NCBI GenBank assembly: GCA_026396715.1
Contig: JAPLWH010000019.1
Coordinates: forward strand, 1-35,810
Origin: Candidatus Kaiserbacteria bacterium
Lineage (GTDB): Bacteria > Patescibacteriota > Minisyncoccia > Phycocordibacterales > Phycocordibacteraceae
Length of the DNA stretch: 35,810 nt
Direction: 5' to 3'
Positions 8,460 through 17,611 of the stretch are shown here, one piece after another. Each line of letters starts with the position of its first letter. Position 1 is the first letter of the stretch. Made by a program: the position numbers and the translations under genes. The notes below the pieces were generated by a model, which did not search any database, was not told where the DNA came from, and saw only the letters and a program-made list of their open reading frames with translations.

Positions 8460-9236
8460 TTAGAATTCGCTGAACGACGACGTAACATTTACAATCTGTG
8501 TCGCGGTTGCCGCAATTGCGCTCGAACTGGCATTGTTCGTACAGGAAATGACATATGTCGTCTGGGCAGTGACGGTATCTGGGGCGGAACTGGAGAGCGT
8601 ACGAGACGTATCAGAGGTAAGGCTCTGCCAGGCCACGCCATTTCTCGTGATGGTGCAGGCGTTCACGTTGGTTGCGCTCCACGATACGGTCGATACGCCG
8701 CCACTTACCACGCGATCCGGTGCGGCGCTGATTGTAACTGTTGGAACGCGCACCGTCACGGTCGCGGTATTCGAATTGATGGAACCGCCCGCAGTCGCGC
8801 AACTGATTTGATAGTTCTGGGTGGTGGTAAGTGGTCCGACTGAAACGCTACCGGAAGTGGCACCTCCCGTCGAAAACCCACCCACCGCCGTACAAGAGGT
8901 CGTATTCTCAGAACTCCAGGTAAGTGTCGACGATTGACCGCTATCTATAGTGGATGGGCTCGCAGAAAGAGTGGCGGTTGGTTGAGCTGGCGCTGCGACC
9001 GTTACTGTAGGCGCGGTTGGACCCCCACTGGAAGAGCCGCATCCCCAAAAAACATCGAGTGGACAATAAACGGCATTAGCAATAAGAATGCCTCCCAGAA
9101 TATAGGAAAAGAAGAAAAAGTCCGCATGTGCAGGCCGCGGAAAAGAAAAGGAGGAAAAAAACACTATTGGAACAATGAGAAAAATACTTACCGTTTTTGA
9201 GAAATTCAGATTTAGATATTGTGTTCTTTTGCGCAT
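8460..9236 (-). CDS. Secreted/surface protein with Ig-like repeats
   Basis: Signal peptide MRKRTQYLNLNFSKTVSIFLIVPIVFFSSFSFPRPAHA; two STLTWSSxN...SCTA-type repeats. Confidence 0.7.
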   Translation of the reverse strand: MRKRTQYLNLNFSKTVSIFLIVPIVFFSSFSFPRPAHADFFFFSYILGGILIANAVYCPLDVFWGCGSSSGGPTAPTVTVAAPAQPTATLSASPSTIDSGQSSTLTWSSENTTSCTAVGGFSTGGATSGSVSVGPLTTTQNYQISCATAGGSINSNTATVTVRVPTVTISAAPDRVVSGGVSTVSWSATNVNACTITRNGVAWQSLTSDTSRTLSSSAPDTVTAQTTYVISCTNNASSSAIAATATQIVNVTSSFSEF

Positions 9237-9241
9237 ACGTT

Positions 9242-9757
9242 TCAGTTTATCATACCAAGAGTAATCAAAAGAAATGAGACTAACAACGGTGTTGCAAAGG
9301 AGATAATAACCCCTAATACCAAATACCGACCAGAAAGATATTCCTTCGTCAAAAAAATGAAAAACAAAATGCTCGCTACAATGAAAATACTCCAAGACAC
9401 TACCGCCTCATGCGATGAAAAGAATAAAGCGCGGAACGTTTTGAGGAACAAGACACTTGAAAATACTACCAGGAGCCATCTTCTGAAAAAGATAAAGCCG
9501 TATCCCAGAATGCCATTAAGCAGTGCATAGCAGAACAGAAGCAACGTCTCGAATGACAGAATGGCACCGCCATTGAGGGAACGCATGACGATACCGAGAG
9601 CGGTGTATATGCCAATACCGAAGAACAGGATGCCGAGTATGAGATACGCACCGTATACGAAACGCAGATACCCCGACGTATGTCGCACACGCTCGAGAGC
9701 ACTTACTTCATCAGAAGCAACGGAAATGTTCCTTCGCAAAGAAGACATGGTATCCAC
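9242..9757 (-). CDS. Multi-TM hypothetical membrane protein
   Basis: 171 aa with several hydrophobic segments. Confidence 0.55.
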   Translation of the reverse strand: MDTMSSLRRNISVASDEVSALERVRHTSGYLRFVYGAYLILGILFFGIGIYTALGIVMRSLNGGAILSFETLLLFCYALLNGILGYGFIFFRRWLLVVFSSVLFLKTFRALFFSSHEAVVSWSIFIVASILFFIFLTKEYLSGRYLVLGVIISFATPLLVSFLLITLGMIN

Positions 9758-9801
9758 AAGTACGTTTTATTGTAACACTGTCCGTAATGTGAAGTGGTAT
9801 T

Positions 9802-10557
9802 ATGCACAATATGAATCCTACATCTGATTTTGAAAATCCTGTGAACAACGACGGTTCAAAAAGAAAGACGATACTTATTCCCATCATAGGCGTATTAGTG
9901 GGAGCTCTCATCGGAGCGGGCATCGTTGCGTATCTGTTCCGAGACTCTGTATTTTTCAGTGCTCCCGTAACAATTCCATTGAGCACTCTTTCATATCCAG
10001 ATCCGAATGCTCAGAAAGTGCCCGATATAAATCTGAAATCAAACATTCTCCTCCCAAAAAAACTGGTGGGAGAAGAGTATTATCTACTCATCAATAAAAT
10101 CGTCGATGAATTGAGACAGGTGGGGACAAACAATACAACGATACTGATCCCCCTCATGGACGCCATCAAGCAAAAGAGTGTCTCCAAAGATTTTGTCGGT
10201 CTTTTCGACCTCGTCGTCCAAGCAAAGAGTGAGATTAAAAAAGATATGGACATTCTTATGACCACGCGTGAAGATATTATCGCTATGAAAAAAGTTACTG
10301 ATACGACCGTTAGCGATACTGATATCCAAACACGGACGAACGCCCTTCTCGCTTCGGGGGATGTGTTCGTACAGACATTCATCGACTATTTTTCAGTCAT
10401 GAACGAGACCCTTTCCGGCTCAATTCCTACGCAAAGCCTTCTCGACAGACTTTCTCAACAGGTAGCTTCCCTCGGCAAAGACGGCTCTGTCGTGCAGACT
10501 GAAATGAACAAACTTCTCACGATCATAAAACAGAAGAATGATGCTGTTGCGCCCTAG
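9802..10557 (+). CDS. Single-TM anchored hypothetical protein (possible start 9811)
   Basis: 251 aa; TM ILIPIIGVLVGALIGAGIVAYLF then helical soluble domain. Confidence 0.6.
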   Translation: MHNMNPTSDFENPVNNDGSKRKTILIPIIGVLVGALIGAGIVAYLFRDSVFFSAPVTIPLSTLSYPDPNAQKVPDINLKSNILLPKKLVGEEYYLLINKIVDELRQVGTNNTTILIPLMDAIKQKSVSKDFVGLFDLVVQAKSEIKKDMDILMTTREDIIAMKKVTDTTVSDTDIQTRTNALLASGDVFVQTFIDYFSVMNETLSGSIPTQSLLDRLSQQVASLGKDGSVVQTEMNKLLTIIKQKNDAVAP

Positions 10558-11099
10558 GTTGGGTAGCTAGATTCTTCGATTCCCTTTTTCTTTTCCACAA
10601 AGAACCAGACGGGCACAATGAATAGCAGAGCGAAAAGATTCGGATATAAGATAAATGATCCGAAGAGCATAAGAAAGAGACCGAGGTACATCGGGTGATT
10701 GAAATAGCGATAGACGCCCGTATGTACCGACAATTCACACTTGGCAAAGAGGACTTCCGCGAGAGTAAGCTCTCTCAATTCCCAGCGTGAAAACATCATA
10801 CCCGCCGCACCGAGGAGTACCAGAAATATTCCCCCAAAACGCATTGTACTGTCGGACAGAAAGTCGGTGAGCGAACTATATCCTCCAAGAAATCCGGCAG
10901 GATTTCCCATATCACTAAACGCTAACCAATAGAAAAAAGTTATTGAGACGATAGCTCCACCGCTGTAACGCACAAGAAGAGCGTTCGTTGTGAATCTTCG
11001 TTTCGCATGCCGACCCACAATACCGAAAGAGCACCAGACGACAGTCCAAACAATCATAAGGAATACCGCTGAGACCTCAGTAAGATGAGCCGGAACCAT
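10554..11099 (-). CDS. Isoprenylcysteine carboxyl methyltransferase-like integral membrane methyltransferase
   Basis: TGVYRYFNHPMYLGLFLMLFGSFILYPN..., the GxYxxxxHPxYxG motif of ICMT/PEMT-like families. Confidence 0.65.
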   Translation of the reverse strand: MVPAHLTEVSAVFLMIVWTVVWCSFGIVGRHAKRRFTTNALLVRYSGGAIVSITFFYWLAFSDMGNPAGFLGGYSSLTDFLSDSTMRFGGIFLVLLGAAGMMFSRWELRELTLAEVLFAKCELSVHTGVYRYFNHPMYLGLFLMLFGSFILYPNLFALLFIVPVWFFVEKKKGIEESSYPT

Positions 11100-11152
11100 A
11101 GTACGTATAGCCTACCATGCGTACTGCCAGCATTTTTTGATATACTCAAAAC

Positions 11153-12409
11153 ATGATTTTATGGGAGAATAAAGAAGCATTGCGAAAGGAAATAGAAAGA
11201 ATCCAAACCAGCCCCTACGCCGATTTTTATAGGAAGAAATTTTCTTTTCCATCAACACCAGACTCGTTGACCATTACCGACCTCCCTTTCCTTTCTCGTA
11301 CAGAATTAGTAGACACACCCCCTGCCGCACGCCTCTATGTGCCGCAGGAAGATGTCGCCTTTATTGGCTTTACTTCTGGCACAACGAGCGGGAAGCCCCT
11401 CGTCTCATACTTCTCTTCCGTCGCTCGCTACTTTTTTGAACCATCACTTGGAACCTCGATAACCCGCGCGCTAATTACCTATCCTCCGCTCAACAAGAAT
11501 TTTTCCGCTAGTTTTATCCAACAATGCCGACAAGCAGAAAGAAAAGTGACGCCCGTGTTTGCTGACTATCAGAATCTTCCCAATAGTGCTGTTCTCGCGC
11601 GAGAAACACGTGCCGATGCGATTTACGCGACCCCAACCATCGCGGGAAATCTTGGGGAATATATTGCAAAATATTATACGCCCGAAAAGATACGACTTCT
11701 AGCGCTCTCTTCCGAGACTCTTTCCCAAACAAAACGCGCACTACTCACGCGACAGTATCCGAACGCGACCATCGCGAACCTCTACGCCTCTTCTGAGATC
11801 GGCCAGTTCATCCTGTACCCTTGTGCGCACATGTTGGAGCAGCAGGAACCCTCATTTCATTTCCTATGCGACGCACTCATCGCCCTTGAGCTCATAGATG
11901 GAGAGCTGGTCGTTACCTACGCCCTGAACAAAGCCTTTCCCCTTATCCGATACCGGACGGGTGATTTCTTCGAGGTGGCACGCGAATCCTGCGCGTGCGG
12001 CCTCCCGGGAGCAACGTTACGCTGGTCAGGGCGCGAGCAGGTGGATAAGGTCCGGATACATGGATTTGAAATACGCGCGGAAGATCTGGAGAACTTCTTC
12101 GCGTCCTTGCACGGACTCGCGGGAGACGATTACCAGATTCACATCAATCACGATACGTTTGATGCGAAAAAAATACGTATCGACGTCGAATTGAAAAATA
12201 AAACGGGCGTCGAGAGCCATCACCGCAACATCGCAGATATGGTCAAGAATGAAATGCTCAGACACTGGATGCTTGCCCCGGGAGTTACCCTCGCGCATGC
12301 GATAGAAAAAGGAGTTATTAGCGATATACAGATCTCATTCGTGCAGGAGTTCTCACTCATAACGACGAAAACGAGACGCTTGGTAAATCACTGCACCGAG
12401 TATGTCTAA
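11153..12409 (+). CDS. PaaK-like adenylate-forming (acyl/aryl-CoA ligase family) enzyme
   Basis: FTSGTTSGKPL, LYASSEIGQ, PLIRYRTGDFFE; PaaK-like C-terminal domain. Confidence 0.75.
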   Translation: MILWENKEALRKEIERIQTSPYADFYRKKFSFPSTPDSLTITDLPFLSRTELVDTPPAARLYVPQEDVAFIGFTSGTTSGKPLVSYFSSVARYFFEPSLGTSITRALITYPPLNKNFSASFIQQCRQAERKVTPVFADYQNLPNSAVLARETRADAIYATPTIAGNLGEYIAKYYTPEKIRLLALSSETLSQTKRALLTRQYPNATIANLYASSEIGQFILYPCAHMLEQQEPSFHFLCDALIALELIDGELVVTYALNKAFPLIRYRTGDFFEVARESCACGLPGATLRWSGREQVDKVRIHGFEIRAEDLENFFASLHGLAGDDYQIHINHDTFDAKKIRIDVELKNKTGVESHHRNIADMVKNEMLRHWMLAPGVTLAHAIEKGVISDIQISFVQEFSLITTKTRRLVNHCTEYV

Positions 12410-13991
12410 ACTTCTTGCAACATACGAGCGCTTCCCATATGCGCTCCCCATCTTGTCGGCGCTCGCACTAGTTCTTACCTTACCGCCCTTCAATTTTTGG
12501 CCAATCATCCTGGCGGCACTCGTACCGCTCTATCTTTTTATATATCGAGAAAAAGATATGTATCGAATCTTTACCGGAGTTCTTTTTTTTGGATTGATTT
12601 TTTCAGGCTATTTATCGTATATAACTCTCTTTAGTTTTACCTGGATTCCAGAGGCCCACCTTTTTTCAAGTTTGGTTAAGATTTCCGCCATCCCCTTCGT
12701 AATTTTCATAAGTATCGCGACCGCCTTGGCAATCTGCTTGCTCAAGACTGAGAAAGAGGGTCTCACGCCTCTTGAGCGAGTGATTCTGTTCGGTATCTTC
12801 GCAGCAATTGAATGGGCTGTCGGCAAGGTGTTTATCGGCTTTAACTACGGATCCCTCGCCTACGCAGCGACCCATATCCCGGCGCTGCGTTTTATGGCGA
12901 GCATCGGCGGCACACTTCTCGTCACCTTTATGGTGGTCTTTGGAAACGCTGCATTTGCTGAAGCCCTTCGATTCTTATTTCAAAAGAAAAATAGGAACCG
13001 TTCTTTCCTTATTCCTTTAGGCGTCTTTAGCACGATTGTCGGTCTATCAGTTGCTTACCAGTATGTTTCGACTACTGCGACAACGTCATCTATTTCTATA
13101 GCAATTATTCAAGATACGACACGTACGGAAAATGAAGCCTTCGGCAAGGTAGTAAACGGATCATTTCAATTTCCACTGCTTGAAAAACGCGTAAAAGAGG
13201 CCTCCGCACAACATCCGGACATAATCATATATCCGTTTTCGCCATGGATAGGTGCCCTCGGAGACACTCTAGATAACAGCCGCTTTACCAAGGATGTCAT
13301 CGGGATGGATGTTGCGGTTTTTAGCGCATGGCTTGCCGCGCATGTCCCGCCTGAGACGACACTGGTAACATGGGATACACATTTTACTGACGGGACGTAT
13401 TGGAATGAAATAAACTACTGGAGGAATGGCGCGCTCGTGGGTTCGTATAGGAAAATAAAATTGTTCCCTTTTATGGATTACACACCGCAATGGGCACAGC
13501 GATTCGGCATCTACAGCCTTCCTTATGACGGTACCGCCGGAACAAGCACTTCTCCCTTCGGTGTCGGCAAAGTCATGATCGGAAGCCTCGTCTGCTCTGA
13601 AGTCAGTCGGCCCGACTCAGCACAAGAAAATGGAAAGACGGCAGACGTACTCTTCGCAATCGGTTCGGAAGCGATGTTTACGAACTCATTTCCCAATGAA
13701 TTTAATCTACTAAATGCGCAACTGCGCGCAACCGAATCGGGCCGAATGGTTATCCGTGCCAACAAATTCGGTCCGTCTGCTGTCATCGATACTTATGGAA
13801 ATATCATCTCAGAGCTACCCTACAATCAGTCTGGAATTCTTTTTGCAAAAATTCCTGCGCAGACAGAACGTAGAGTAACTCTTTACAGTGTCGTTACCGA
13901 ATATCCGTTTCTTATCTTACTGGTAGGATATGCGCCATTCCTGTGGCTCTTATGGTTGCGGAAATCGAAGAAATTTCCTTGGGTGGGATAA
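12402..13991 (+). CDS. Apolipoprotein N-acyltransferase-like protein with degenerate nitrilase triad
   Basis: 529 aa; N-terminal TM region, nitrilase-like domain with YRKIKLFPFMDYTP and GSLVCSEVSRPD; start overlaps preceding stop. Confidence 0.75.
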   Translation: MSKLLATYERFPYALPILSALALVLTLPPFNFWPIILAALVPLYLFIYREKDMYRIFTGVLFFGLIFSGYLSYITLFSFTWIPEAHLFSSLVKISAIPFVIFISIATALAICLLKTEKEGLTPLERVILFGIFAAIEWAVGKVFIGFNYGSLAYAATHIPALRFMASIGGTLLVTFMVVFGNAAFAEALRFLFQKKNRNRSFLIPLGVFSTIVGLSVAYQYVSTTATTSSISIAIIQDTTRTENEAFGKVVNGSFQFPLLEKRVKEASAQHPDIIIYPFSPWIGALGDTLDNSRFTKDVIGMDVAVFSAWLAAHVPPETTLVTWDTHFTDGTYWNEINYWRNGALVGSYRKIKLFPFMDYTPQWAQRFGIYSLPYDGTAGTSTSPFGVGKVMIGSLVCSEVSRPDSAQENGKTADVLFAIGSEAMFTNSFPNEFNLLNAQLRATESGRMVIRANKFGPSAVIDTYGNIISELPYNQSGILFAKIPAQTERRVTLYSVVTEYPFLILLVGYAPFLWLLWLRKSKKFPWVG

Positions 13992-13993
13992 AC

Positions 13994-14021
13994 AAAAAAA
14001 TCTCCGAGACCGGAGATTTTT
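13994..14021 (+). terminator. Rho-independent terminator
   Basis: AAAAAATCTCCG agac CGGAGATTTTT. Confidence 0.75.
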
Positions 14022-14039
14022 AAAGACTTAAAAAATGAA

Positions 14040-14255
14040 TTAGAGAATTGAGTTGCACCCGCTGAAATGAGGAGAACCGAGCGTTTCCTCAGAAACAGCG
14101 CACGAAGTCTTCATACTGACGCGCATGCTAGAGCCATCAGCGATTCCCTTTTGGAGCGCCGCATGCACGTTCTGCCAGGCCCATGCAAGAAGTACTGCCA
14201 TTCCGGCAGCTACCGCGACAATAAGAGAACGAGTTGTGCTGATGCTGTGGTTCAT
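14040..14255 (-). CDS. Small single-TM hypothetical protein
   Basis: 71 aa MNHSISTTRSLIVAVAAGMAVLLAWAWQNV... Confidence 0.45.
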   Translation of the reverse strand: MNHSISTTRSLIVAVAAGMAVLLAWAWQNVHAALQKGIADGSSMRVSMKTSCAVSEETLGSPHFSGCNSIL

Positions 14256-14311
14256 ATACTCCGTAGTATAGAGGTGTATGAATTATACGCAAACCGTGAC
14301 TGTTGATATCT

Positions 14312-15898
14312 TCATAGGGCAATCTTTTTTAGAGCGGTAGTAAAATTGGCGATGTCCTTATAAAGACGTGGGTAATCTTTTTTGAACGAAGAAAATAGAT
14401 CGCGCATCGTATCGTACATATGTCTTGTCCCTTTCCCAAGTACTCCCTGTATGGCAAGCAAATCGATAGCTTGTACTATCGCAACAAATAAGATGGCTTG
14501 TATTTGATACGTATTCAGAATAACCCGACTCGTCATGAGTGCGGCGTTGGTCCCCATACTCACGATATCCTGATTATCATTATTAGTTGAGATCGTATGG
14601 ATGCTCATCGGCATCGAAAGCGTTTGATTTTCAGCCGCGGTAGAAGTGGCCACGAATTGTAATCCCTGGAGACCTAGATCCAGTCCCGGCGTACCCGCAG
14701 TAACAAATGGCGGCAAGATGCCGTTCAGCCGAGGATTGCACAGAAAGTTAATCTGTCTTTCGAGCAGCAGCGAGAGCTTGGTTATGGCGATTTTCAGCTT
14801 ATCCATCTCAAGCGCCACATAGTCGCCATGAAAATTTCCAGAATGCAGGATCCCGTACTTTGACGAAATAACCGGATTATCGGTCACTGAATTCATTTCC
14901 GTTTCCACTATCTCTTTAGCAGAAGCAAGTGTGTCCATGACAGGACCGAGAATTTGCGGCGCGCACCGTAGAGAATATATTTCCTGGACAACATTCCCGA
15001 GAGGAGACGTATCTTCACTACCGGTCTCAGGCAAGACATGCTGTTTTTTATTTTTTATCAATCGTGACCCTTTGAGAAGATTATTTATCATTTTAGCGGC
15101 TTCGGACTGCCCTCTATGCGGCCGCATCTGGGAAATAAACGGGTGAATAATCTCAATGTTTGCTCCGGTAATTTCCAGAAGAAGTGCCGCGGCTGTTACC
15201 GATAACGAAGTCAGCTGTTCCCCTTCGATGATATTGATTGCGGAAATAGCCGTCATCGCCGACGTGCCGTTTATAAGTGCAAGTCCATCTCTACCACTCA
15301 GAATGACGGGTTTTAGTTTATATTTTTTAAGCGCCACAGAGGTTTGTACCCGTTTACCCTCCATAAACACTTCCCCTTCTCCGATGAGAGCTAGAGCTAT
15401 ATGCGCGAGCTGGACCAGATCTCCGCTCGCGCCGACGGAGCCGTGTTCAAACACAACCGGCACGATCCCCTTTTCTATAAAATTTTGAAGTCCATATAAA
15501 ATTTCAGGCGAGACTCCAGAAAACCCCTGCGCAAGAGTATGGAGCCGGAGAAGCAGCATGACTCGAACGTAATGCTGATCAAGTGGAGATCCTTGCCCTA
15601 CTGCATGACTCCGAATCAAATTGTATTGCAATTCTCGCTGTTTCGAGGGATGTATATACGTACGTGCCAGCGGACCGAAGCCGGTATTTACCCCATAGAT
15701 GATTTCTTTTGCGGAGACTGCATCGAGATACGCTTTACTTGCGATGACTCTGTGCAACACTTCTTCACTGATTTCAATCGATATGGCCTGACTCAGAAAT
15801 AAAGCAATATCTGAAAAAGATAACCGCTTGCCCACCGAGATTTTCTTTTTAGAAAGAGTGCGTGATGCCATGGAGATTGATACCGTGCGTGCGCCCAT
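14312..15898 (-). CDS. Aromatic amino acid ammonia-lyase (HAL/PAL/TAL, MIO family); SH selectivity motif favours histidine
   Basis: YGVNTGFGPLA, NLIRSHAVGQG, GSVGASGDLVQLAH (ASG MIO triad), EIYSLRCAPQILGP, TDNPV; likely start 15868. Confidence 0.88.
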   Translation of the reverse strand: MGARTVSISMASRTLSKKKISVGKRLSFSDIALFLSQAISIEISEEVLHRVIASKAYLDAVSAKEIIYGVNTGFGPLARTYIHPSKQRELQYNLIRSHAVGQGSPLDQHYVRVMLLLRLHTLAQGFSGVSPEILYGLQNFIEKGIVPVVFEHGSVGASGDLVQLAHIALALIGEGEVFMEGKRVQTSVALKKYKLKPVILSGRDGLALINGTSAMTAISAINIIEGEQLTSLSVTAAALLLEITGANIEIIHPFISQMRPHRGQSEAAKMINNLLKGSRLIKNKKQHVLPETGSEDTSPLGNVVQEIYSLRCAPQILGPVMDTLASAKEIVETEMNSVTDNPVISSKYGILHSGNFHGDYVALEMDKLKIAITKLSLLLERQINFLCNPRLNGILPPFVTAGTPGLDLGLQGLQFVATSTAAENQTLSMPMSIHTISTNNDNQDIVSMGTNAALMTSRVILNTYQIQAILFVAIVQAIDLLAIQGVLGKGTRHMYDTMRDLFSSFKKDYPRLYKDIANFTTALKKIAL

Positions 15899-15936
15899 AG
15901 TACCCCGAGAAGCACTATTTTGGAACTAGGAAGGTA

Positions 15937-15965
15937 TTGACTTTTTTGCTAAATTAGCCCATAAT
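15937..15965 (+). promoter_or_regulatory. sigma70-like promoter for lipoprotein genes
   Basis: TTGACT, 17-nt spacer, CATAAT; SD AAAGGAGG before ATG 16023. Confidence 0.55.
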
Positions 15966-16022
15966 AGATGCAAAGAACATTGACATTACCTAGCGGTCAA
16001 ACCAATTCAAAAGGAGGTTGTT

Positions 16023-16631
16023 ATGCCTAGACGCATGAGAAGCAACTGGGGAATCATGACTGTGTTGATATTCCTCGTTTCCGTCCTTACGGCCTGCACA
16101 GTGCCGAGTATCAAGTTCCCAAAACCTGAATTTTCCGGTATGGAAGGTTCCAGTCAAATGGGCGAAACCTCTAGTTCAAGAGCCATGATCTCTGCTATGC
16201 GAGAGATGGCGAAAGTTTCTGATACCGAGTTCGTTCCTCCCTTACTGAAGCTTATCGAAGTAAGCTCTTCATGTAACGGATGTACTGAACTGCGAGAACC
16301 TATCAGAAATTCTCTGAGAGGATCTCAGAGATTGTATGTGGAACTCCTGAGGACTGAAGACGCCATCCGTCTCTCTTCGCCTACTACGGAGAAGGATAGG
16401 CAGATTGCTACGGCAGCGACAGCATTGGTCAAGGAGATGAAAGTTCTCGTCGCGTTTACCTTGCAGTCATTATCAGACGCTGATGCATATGAACGTTCCA
16501 GTGAGGAGTGGAATCTCTCGCAGTTATCCAAAAAAAATGATGTCAGTCTGCAAAAAACATCACGACAGCTTGGAGAAGTAAGACAACAGACGATAGAAGC
16601 AAAAGCGAAGTACCTTGCTATCCTGAACTGA
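16023..16631 (+). CDS. Putative lipoprotein
   Basis: Signal with lipobox-like VLTAC; strong SD. Confidence 0.65.
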   Translation: MPRRMRSNWGIMTVLIFLVSVLTACTVPSIKFPKPEFSGMEGSSQMGETSSSRAMISAMREMAKVSDTEFVPPLLKLIEVSSSCNGCTELREPIRNSLRGSQRLYVELLRTEDAIRLSSPTTEKDRQIATAATALVKEMKVLVAFTLQSLSDADAYERSSEEWNLSQLSKKNDVSLQKTSRQLGEVRQQTIEAKAKYLAILN

Positions 16632-16658
16632 ACACACAATCGGAAAAAGGAGGGGCAG

Positions 16659-17210
16659 ATGACAACAATATTGCGTGGGATGGTTGCTACGACGATAGTC
16701 TTGTTCTTATCAGCATGCAGCTACACCCCAGACCAACGGGTATGGACAGACATTGCGTATCCGACACAATCAGTACAGCTTGAGATTGTGGATAGGGATA
16801 GCATGAGCAAAAAGGAGACTGAAGAGATCCGAACAGTTCTTGCTAAGACGCTGAACGACCTTAAGATTGAAGTGAGCCCGACCGCCGGTCGAAAATTAAT
16901 TGTAGAGGTCGTGAAGTACAATGAGCAGTCGGTAGTAACGACAGCTCTGCAGTGGATTATTCAGACCACATTTCCTGGACCGTGGGCATTCTACTCGAAC
17001 AACGCCCTTGATCTTCGAGCTCGACTGATCAAAGAAGATGGCTCTGTAGTTGAATTCACCAAACTCGCTGAGATTAGCGAGAGCGGGCGGGATTTCAAGT
17101 ACCTTCAAGAAAACATGGCTCGGAGAGTCGCCTACGCCGTCTTAACGGCTGACGCGCTCGCCAACGCACATGAACGTGGATACGATAAAGTGAGCGCGAA
17201 CAAAGAGTAA
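16659..17210 (+). CDS. Putative lipoprotein
   Basis: MTTILRGMVATTIVLFLSAC lipobox; AAAGGAGG upstream. Confidence 0.7.
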   Translation: MTTILRGMVATTIVLFLSACSYTPDQRVWTDIAYPTQSVQLEIVDRDSMSKKETEEIRTVLAKTLNDLKIEVSPTAGRKLIVEVVKYNEQSVVTTALQWIIQTTFPGPWAFYSNNALDLRARLIKEDGSVVEFTKLAEISESGRDFKYLQENMARRVAYAVLTADALANAHERGYDKVSANKE

Positions 17211-17213
17211 GGC

Positions 17214-17264
17214 AAGATCCGCATTTTCTCTACCCAGAAGGGAGAGAAAATGCGGATCTTTTTT
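17214..17264 (+). terminator. Strong rho-independent terminator
   Basis: AAGATCCGCATTTTCTCT ... AGAGAAAATGCGGATCTTTTTT. Confidence 0.9.
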
Positions 17265-17288
17265 ATTTCAGCCGCCGTAAATAAAAAC

Positions 17289-17325
17289 AAGCCCCACACA
17301 GACGGATGTCTGGTGGGGACTTTTT
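17289..17325. terminator. Bidirectional terminator-like hairpin
   Basis: AAAAACAAGCCCCACACAGAC ggat GTCTGGTGGGGACTTTTT. Confidence 0.7.
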
Positions 17326-17330
17326 GTTTC

Positions 17331-17492
17331 TCATTTTGCGGAGGAAGCCGCTTGCGATTGCGCGGTGGCGACCCCTTCTTTGCTTACGACCGCTTTCGGC
17401 TGCTCGGGTTCTTTCCCAAACAAAGTCACAAGGCGCTCGAGAGCTGAAACGAGGCATGATTGTCGCGTCCAAGACGATGCTACCTGATTCAT
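17331..17492 (-). CDS. Small 53-aa hypothetical ORF with strong SD
   Basis: MNQVASSWTRQSCLVSALERLVTLFGKEPEQPKAVVSKEGVATAQSQAASSAK preceded by AAGGAGGTCGTC. Confidence 0.5.
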   Translation of the reverse strand: MNQVASSWTRQSCLVSALERLVTLFGKEPEQPKAVVSKEGVATAQSQAASSAK

Positions 17493-17564
17493 GACGACCT
17501 CCTTGTGAAAAAATGCGAACTGCTCTGCTCGCATGTATACCACGCTTTTCATTTTTTAACAAAC

Positions 17565-17603
17565 GGCCGCGCTGCAAAACACTGCGTGTTTTGCAGCGCG
17601 GCC
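17565..17603 (-). terminator. 17-bp perfect hairpin downstream of the transglycosylase-like gene
   Basis: GGCCGCGCTGCAAAACA ctgcg TGTTTTGCAGCGCGGCC. Confidence 0.65.
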
Positions 17604-17611
17604 ATTTTATA

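Noticed and set aside
17214-17603. Three strong hairpins as additional REP elements
   Set aside because: The first two have T-tracts and gene-end positions fitting ordinary terminators; the third is at a gene end and no copies of its sequence were seen elsewhere in the window.
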